DNA of 9,006 nt from Candidatus Treponema faecavium (GTDB taxonomy: Bacteria > Spirochaetota > Spirochaetia > Treponematales > Treponemataceae), in NCBI GenBank assembly GCA_019113455.1, contig DXHG01000180.1, forward strand, positions 1-9,006. Direction: 5' to 3'. The position numbers were made by a program, and so were the translations under genes. Of this stretch, positions 5,829 to 9,006 are shown piece after piece. Each line of letters begins with the position of its first letter. The stretch's first letter is position 1. The notes beneath the pieces are model-generated. The model ran no database searches and was not told the DNA's origin. It saw only the letters and a list, made by a program, of their open reading frames with translations.

Positions 5829-5847
5829 TAGTTTACAAGTATATAAA
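5819..5847 (+). promoter_or_regulatory. Promoter of the XRE regulator gene
   Basis: TTGTTG (5819-5824) and TATAAA (5842-5847) are 17 bp apart. The -35 overlaps the -35 of the opposing acyltransferase promoter (5823-5828), so polymerases should compete. The start would be near 5854, leaving about 35 nt before the ATG with no clear SD. Confidence 0.55.
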
Positions 5848-5888
5848 AATTTGTTTTTGATTACATCACAGAGTGGTTCTTAGTTGTT

Positions 5889-6200
5889 ATGACAAATATT
5901 CAGCGATGCCTTGCGCAGAACATGAAAAAGCACCGCAAACGAATGGGGCTTTCGCAGGCGGCGCTTGCGGAGCGGGCAGGGACAGCCGCCAATTATATCG
6001 CGCTTATTGAAGTGGGAAAGAACTTTCCGTCGCTTCCGATGCTGGAAAAAATAGCCTGCGCGCTCGAAATAGACGCGCTTGACTTGTTTGATGCGCAGGG
6101 GCTTGTTTCGGTTGATAAGTCTGCGCTGCTTGCCGATTTGCTTGAGTCAGTTACAAAAACAATCACCGACACCGTGTGCTCCCATTCCATCCGTTCGTAA
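5889..6200 (+). CDS. XRE-family HTH transcriptional regulator
   Basis: The 103-residue protein is mostly one Cro/CI-type helix-turn-helix domain (about residues 8-66). RKRMGLSQAALAERAG forms helices 1-2, and TAANYIALIEVGKNFPSL is the recognition helix region with the typical E-x-G-x-x-x-P-S-L pattern. LEKIACALEIDALDLF closes the domain. The remaining ~37 residues form a short tail with no recognisable sensor or peptidase domain, so ligand control is not obvious. No good SD precedes the ATG; GAGTGG 12 bases upstream is weak. Divergence from the acyltransferase, overlapping promoters and a nearby palindrome make local control and autoregulation the most likely role. A toxin-antitoxin antitoxin is less likely because no small partner gene adjoins it. 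Confidence 0.9.
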   Translation: MTNIQRCLAQNMKKHRKRMGLSQAALAERAGTAANYIALIEVGKNFPSLPMLEKIACALEIDALDLFDAQGLVSVDKSALLADLLESVTKTITDTVCSHSIRS

Positions 6201-6292
6201 CTGCGCTCTTGTTCTGCGCGGCGGCAGTCTTTGTATAGTGCCCTGAACCGGTGTATTTGTTTTATCTATGCACAGCGATATGTCGTACGTAT

Positions 6293-6321
6293 TTGCAGTT
6301 TATTGTGCTGCGGAGTATAGT
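6293..6321 (+). promoter_or_regulatory. Predicted promoter of the DUF3737 gene
   Basis: TTGCAG (6293-6298) and TATAGT (6316-6321) are 17 bp apart. The start would be near 6328, followed by a 48-nt leader with the SD GGAGG at 6366-6370. The rest of the 175-bp gap after the XRE gene shows no clear terminator or gene. Confidence 0.6.
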
Positions 6322-6375
6322 GGCGGTACGGCAGACAAAGCCGATTTTCCATGAAAACCGTATGCGGAGGTAAAT

Positions 6376-7257
6376 ATGCGTCTGATAGAAAATAAAACAT
6401 TTGATGAAGAACGCGCGCTGTACGCAGCCGAACACGTAACAGTGAGAAACTGTTCTTTTGACGGTCCCGCGGACGGGGAGAGCGCGTGCAAAGAATGCCG
6501 CGACATACGTATTGAGCAGTGTTTTTTTAATTTGCGGTATCCGCTGTGGCACGTGCACGGCCTGTATGTCGGCGATTCCGAAATGACAGAGATGTGCCGC
6601 GCAGCACTGTGGTATTCAAATTCCGTTGAAATAACCGGCATAAAGCTGCACGGCATCAAGGCGCTCCGTGAGTGCGCAGACGTGCGTATCAGCGGCTGCG
6701 ATATTGTTTCGCCTGAGTTCGGCTGGTTTACGCGCGGCATCTGCATGGAACACACCAGCGCTGAAAGCGAGTATTTTATGCTGCGTTCAAGCGGCCTGCA
6801 GTTTGCAGCTGTTTCTCTCAAAGGAAAGTATTCGTTTCAATATATAGAGGATTCGGTGTTTACGGGGTGCCGCTTTGACACAAAAGACGCTTTTTGGCAC
6901 GCCAAAAACGTCAGCATAAAGAACAGCGTCGTCAAAGGCGAGTATCTCGCGTGGTACAGCGAAAACGTAACGTTTGAGAACTGCACGATAATCGGCACGC
7001 AGCCGCTGTGCTACTGCAAAGGGCTGAAACTGATTAACTGCAAAATGCTTGATACCGATCTTGCGTTTGAGCGTTCCGTCGTGCAGGCGGATATTGCTGC
7101 GCCGGTGATAAGCATTAAAAATCCGCTTGCCGGAAGCCGCATCTGCGTGCCTGCTGTAGGTGAGATAATCCGCGACATTGCGGGTGCCGACGGTGAAGTC
7201 TGCATACAGCCGCCGTGCGGCAAATCACGCGCTTCCTGCACAGGCGTCTGCGCGTAA
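6376..7257 (+). CDS. DUF3737 family right-handed beta-helix protein
   Basis: The 293-residue protein resembles the DUF3737 family, whose function is not established. No signal peptide or membrane segment is seen, so it is probably cytoplasmic. Short strand-turn units recur with a period of 19 residues: FWHAKNVSIKNS (173-184), AWYSENVTFENC (192-203) and LCYCKGLKLINC (211-222), plus an earlier pair around V84 and V103. This points to a parallel beta-helix of the pectin-lyase type. The protein has about 18 cysteines and an Asn/Trp/Tyr-rich core. GGAGG five bases before the ATG supports the start. It has its own promoter. The last ~15 residues, with three cysteines, are encoded in DNA that mostly overlaps the opposing Nudix gene. 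The family name is confident; any carbohydrate-related role is only suggested by the fold. Confidence 0.85.
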   Translation: MRLIENKTFDEERALYAAEHVTVRNCSFDGPADGESACKECRDIRIEQCFFNLRYPLWHVHGLYVGDSEMTEMCRAALWYSNSVEITGIKLHGIKALRECADVRISGCDIVSPEFGWFTRGICMEHTSAESEYFMLRSSGLQFAAVSLKGKYSFQYIEDSVFTGCRFDTKDAFWHAKNVSIKNSVVKGEYLAWYSENVTFENCTIIGTQPLCYCKGLKLINCKMLDTDLAFERSVVQADIAAPVISIKNPLAGSRICVPAVGEIIRDIAGADGEVCIQPPCGKSRASCTGVCA

Positions 7258-7737
7258 CCTGCTGTGCTGCGCCAGGCGGCGTTCCCCGCTGTCTGCGCCG
7301 CAGCCATCCTGCTGCGTCATAAGCCGTGCAGCTTTGTGCGCAGCGGGAATATCGGCGGCTGCCCAGTCAAGCCCAGGCAGTTCCTGCGGAAAAACCCACC
7401 GGCAGTCAGTATGCGCGCAAAGCCGTATAGTGCCAGATACAATCCTGCATATATAGACATGCAGCGTGACAGAAAATGCTTTATAGCTGTGGCGCACCGT
7501 ACTAAGCGGGTGCAATATCTCAATCTGCACGCCAAGTTCTTCCTGTATTTCACGGCAGAGCGCCGCTTCAGGTGTTTCCCCGGCTTCTATTTTGCCGCCG
7601 GGGAATTCCCATTTGCCGTGCGTTTCGTTCGGCGTTTCACCGGCTTTCGGACCGCGGCGCCGTGCGCAGAAAACGCGCGCCTGTACGGCGCCGTCCGTGC
7701 GCACGATAACCGCCGCGCACACGTTAAGGTGTTTCAT
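7225..7737 (-). CDS. Nudix hydrolase, MutT-like
   Basis: Nudix enzymes cleave nucleoside diphosphate-linked substrates; MutT members remove oxidised nucleotides such as 8-oxo-dGTP. A perfect Nudix box is present: G48-x5-E54-x7-R62-E63-I64-x-E66-E67-x-G69-V70. It is preceded by KWEFPGGK (42-49), typical of MutT/NUDT1-like pyrophosphohydrolases, and followed by WVFPQELPGLDWAAADIP (114-131), resembling the MutT C-terminal region that contacts the base. MutT domains usually end near residue 130-140; here a polar tail of about 30 residues extends to 170, and its end overlaps the opposing DUF3737 gene by 33 bp. No SD precedes the ATG, and the promoter lies eight bases away, suggesting a leaderless mRNA. 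Exact substrate is not proven; 8-oxo-dGTP is the best guess. Confidence 0.9.
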   Translation of the reverse strand: MKHLNVCAAVIVRTDGAVQARVFCARRRGPKAGETPNETHGKWEFPGGKIEAGETPEAALCREIQEELGVQIEILHPLSTVRHSYKAFSVTLHVYICRIVSGTIRLCAHTDCRWVFPQELPGLDWAAADIPAAHKAARLMTQQDGCGADSGERRLAQHSRLRADACAGSA

Positions 7738-7957
7738 ATGCGGTCAGTATAGCGGTTCCGCGGCAAAATGACAAACGCATTGAACGCGTACTTCCTGCGC
7801 GGCGCTTAAGCGTGTGCAGTATGCGGTCCGTGCCCTGATTCATTTCGGAAGAGCTGTCTGCTATGTGTTCCGTGATTTTCTGAATATCGCCAAGCGCCTC
7901 GTTTAAAAGCAGCACGCGCCCGCTGTCATATATGCGTGTCTGGGTGATAACGTTCAT
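7724..7957 (-). pseudogene. Fragment resembling the end of a methyl-accepting chemotaxis protein
   Basis: The frame encodes 77 residues from an ATG at 7957, and is readable back to a stop at 8000-8002. Residues ~4-52 (7802-7948), including LGDIQKITEHIADSSSEMNQ and RILHTLKR, look like the coiled-coil C-terminal part of the chemotaxis-receptor signalling domain, where I-x-x-I-x-x-x-S-x-E-M-x-x-G patterns occur. Residues after ~52 are Arg/Ser-rich, unlike the family, and run through the Nudix promoter, ending 14 bp inside the Nudix gene. No SD or promoter is seen, and no membrane, HAMP or hairpin-tip region lies upstream. It is best read as a decayed remnant. Chance resemblance, or a small expressed protein overlapping the Nudix start, cannot be excluded. 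Confidence 0.42.
7746..7774 (-). promoter_or_regulatory. Nudix promoter predicting a leaderless transcript
   Basis: On the minus strand TTGTCA (7774-7769), a 17-bp spacer and TATACT (7751-7746) form a strong sigma-70 promoter. Only eight bases (GACCGCAT) separate the -10 from the ATG at 7737, so transcription would start at or within a base or two of the start codon, and there is no room for an SD. The next in-frame ATG does not come until residue 140, beyond the Nudix box, so a later start cannot rescue the enzyme. Confidence 0.6.
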
Positions 7958-8094
7958 GATAAGCGAAAAGTCAATATACAGCGCACGGCGAAATACGTTT
8001 CATATGGAACTTCACTTTATTACTTATTGCACTTTTATATCATGGGGATGCGCATAATGCAGCAGGTGAAACTGCGTGCATAGGGCGCAGACGG

Positions 8095-8124
8095 TTGTGT
8101 GTACACGGGTTCTGCCGTTATACT
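8095..8124 (+). promoter_or_regulatory. Predicted cutC promoter
   Basis: TTGTGT (8095-8100) and TATACT (8119-8124) are 18 bp apart. The start would be near 8131, with a short leader carrying AAGGAG at 8142-8147. The stretch between the receptor-like remnant and this promoter (about 8003-8094) shows no gene or clear structure. Confidence 0.55.
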
Positions 8125-8158
8125 GATGTGCAGAACTAAAAAAGGAGCGGTATATATT

Positions 8159-8908
8159 ATGGAAGAAAAACGAATTATTGAAATTTGCGCCAATTCCGCA
8201 CAAAGCTGCGCAGAAGCCGAAGCCGGAGGTGCGGCGCGCGTGGAGCTCTGCGCGGGGATTCCCGAAGGCGGCACAACGCCGAGTTATGGCGAAATACGCG
8301 CCGCCATGCAGGCAGCGCCGCATATCGACGTCAACGTGATTATCCGTCCGCGCGGCGGGGATTTCTTGTACACGGAAACCGAGATACAGGCGATGCTCTT
8401 TGACATAGAACTCTGCCGGAACCTCGGCGTGCACGGCGTCGTGTTCGGCTGCCTGACTGCTGACGGCTGTCTTGACGTGCCGCTCCTGCGCCGGCTGAAA
8501 GCCGCCGCAGGGCCGCTTTCCGTTACGTGCCACCGTGCGTTTGACGTGTGCCGGAACCCGTGCGGCGCGCTTGAGACACTCATTGATCTCGGCTTTGACC
8601 GCGTGCTTACATCGGGACAGCAGAGCGACGCAGTGCAGGGCATACCGCTTATCGCCGAACTCGTGGCGCAGGCGGCAGGACGCATTATTGTCATGCCCGG
8701 CTGCGGCGTGCGCGAATCCAATATCGCAGAAATTGAAGCGAAGACCGGCGCGTGTGAGTTTCACACTTCCGCGCGGAGCGCCGTGCCGAGCCGTATGCGC
8801 TATCATAATACGGCTGTCTTTATGGGGAGCGCCGCCGTGCCGGACGAATTTGAAATCATGCAGACGGACCGGCGCAAAGTGGCGCGCTTCGTAGAACGCG
8901 GCGACTAG
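8159..8908 (+). CDS. cutC: CutC family protein
   Basis: CutC is a cytosolic TIM-barrel protein linked by name to copper homeostasis. That role is disputed: in E. coli the copper phenotype has been attributed to a small RNA (MicL) made from within cutC. The 249-residue product matches the usual length and has the family motifs in order: IEICANS (7-13), RVELCAGIPEGGTTPS (27-42), VIIRPRGGDF (60-69), GVVFGCLTADG (93-103), TCHRAFD (123-129), RVLTSGQQ (148-155), IVMPGCGV (177-184) and EFHTSAR (200-206). The frame opens upstream at 8099, but that ATG lies inside the promoter; AAGGAG at 8142-8147, 11 bases before the ATG at 8159, sets the start. It is a single-gene unit divergent from the Nudix gene. 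The conserved Cys, His and Glu residues appear intact. Confidence 0.95.
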   Translation: MEEKRIIEICANSAQSCAEAEAGGAARVELCAGIPEGGTTPSYGEIRAAMQAAPHIDVNVIIRPRGGDFLYTETEIQAMLFDIELCRNLGVHGVVFGCLTADGCLDVPLLRRLKAAAGPLSVTCHRAFDVCRNPCGALETLIDLGFDRVLTSGQQSDAVQGIPLIAELVAQAAGRIIVMPGCGVRESNIAEIEAKTGACEFHTSARSAVPSRMRYHNTAVFMGSAAVPDEFEIMQTDRRKVARFVERGD

Positions 8909-9006
8909 CGTCCGTGCAGTGCAGCGGCGTTTACATTTTGACAGACAAGTAATGTATGCGTACGTCCAGATGTAGGGATACTTACAAAACAGCATTTAGT
9001 AAAGTC
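8909..9006. other. Downstream of cutC: no recognisable gene
   Basis: The last 98 bases contain no convincing coding start. TTGACA occurs at 8938-8943, but no matching -10 lies at the right distance, and no clear terminator hairpin with a T-run follows cutC. Confidence 0.4.

Noticed and set aside
6300..6821. Minus-strand open frame opposite the DUF3737 gene and its promoter
   Set aside because: Composition fits a shadow, and the plus strand has a promoter, a good SD and 19-residue repeats.
7264..7752. Plus-strand open frame of 162 codons opposite the Nudix gene
   Set aside because: The minus strand has a perfect Nudix box, and the antisense product has no recognisable features.
8099..8158. 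Upstream extension of cutC to the ATG at 8099
   Set aside because: It lies within the predicted promoter, and the shorter form matches family length and has an SD.
8938..8966. TTGACA near the right edge as a promoter
   Set aside because: No acceptable -10 at 16-18 bp spacing, and no gene follows in the window.
8024..8995. Long minus-strand open frame (323 codons) opposite cutC
   Set aside because: It mirrors the GC-rich codons of cutC, resembles no family, has no ribosome binding site, and cutC itself is unambiguous.
1..9006. CRISPR array, insertion sequence, prophage, tRNA, rRNA, intein or toxin-antitoxin pair
   Set aside because: No regularly spaced repeats, transposase or integrase motifs, cloverleaf or rRNA-like sequence, no insertion in DnaB, and no small partner gene beside the XRE regulator were seen.

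Overview
The window is bacterial chromosome of about 50% GC with tightly packed genes. Gene content and order (rpsF-ssb-rpsR-rplI-dnaB in one run, an apparent chemotaxis-receptor remnant, a DUF3737 gene, consensus-like sigma-70 promoters) suggest a spirochaete, most likely a Treponema. That assignment is inference from gene order and protein character; no 16S or other decisive marker is present.

Region 1 (1-3421, + strand) is a ribosome/replication operon. A promoter with perfect -35 and -10 hexamers (131-159) drives rpsF (S6), ssb, rpsR (S18, zinc-ribbon form), rplI (L9 with an Ala/Glu/Ser-rich tail) and dnaB. The operon carries RNA structure at its junctions: two abutting hairpins fill most of the ssb-rpsR gap (1034-1096), a weaker one lies between rpsR and rplI, and a seven-pair hairpin holds the rplI stop codon in its loop just before the dnaB start, which has no good ribosome binding site. 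These could set different protein outputs from one mRNA. A probable terminator follows dnaB at 3450-3480.

Region 2 (3503-5759, - strand) holds three apparently separate genes: a GNAT N-acetyltransferase, a VOC/glyoxalase-fold protein with all four metal ligands, and a ten-helix-type membrane acyltransferase (Acyl_transf_3). The GNAT promoter region is an AT-rich island with a perfect 12-bp palindrome.

Region 3 (5760-7257) starts with a compact divergent promoter shared by the acyltransferase and a small XRE-type HTH regulator on the + strand. A palindrome lies over the acyltransferase -10 box, so the regulator probably controls this locus and itself. A DUF3737 beta-helix protein with its own promoter follows.

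Region 4 (7225-9006) has a MutT-like Nudix hydrolase on the - strand whose 3' end overlaps the DUF3737 3' end by 33 bp and whose promoter predicts a leaderless mRNA. Upstream of it is a short chemotaxis-receptor-like remnant, then cutC on the + strand with its own promoter. The last ~98 bases hold no recognisable gene.

I see no clearly new multi-gene system, CRISPR array, insertion sequence, prophage, tRNA or rRNA. The less ordinary signals are the structured junctions of the ribosomal operon, the overlapping divergent promoter with an operator-like palindrome, and the predicted leaderless Nudix transcript.
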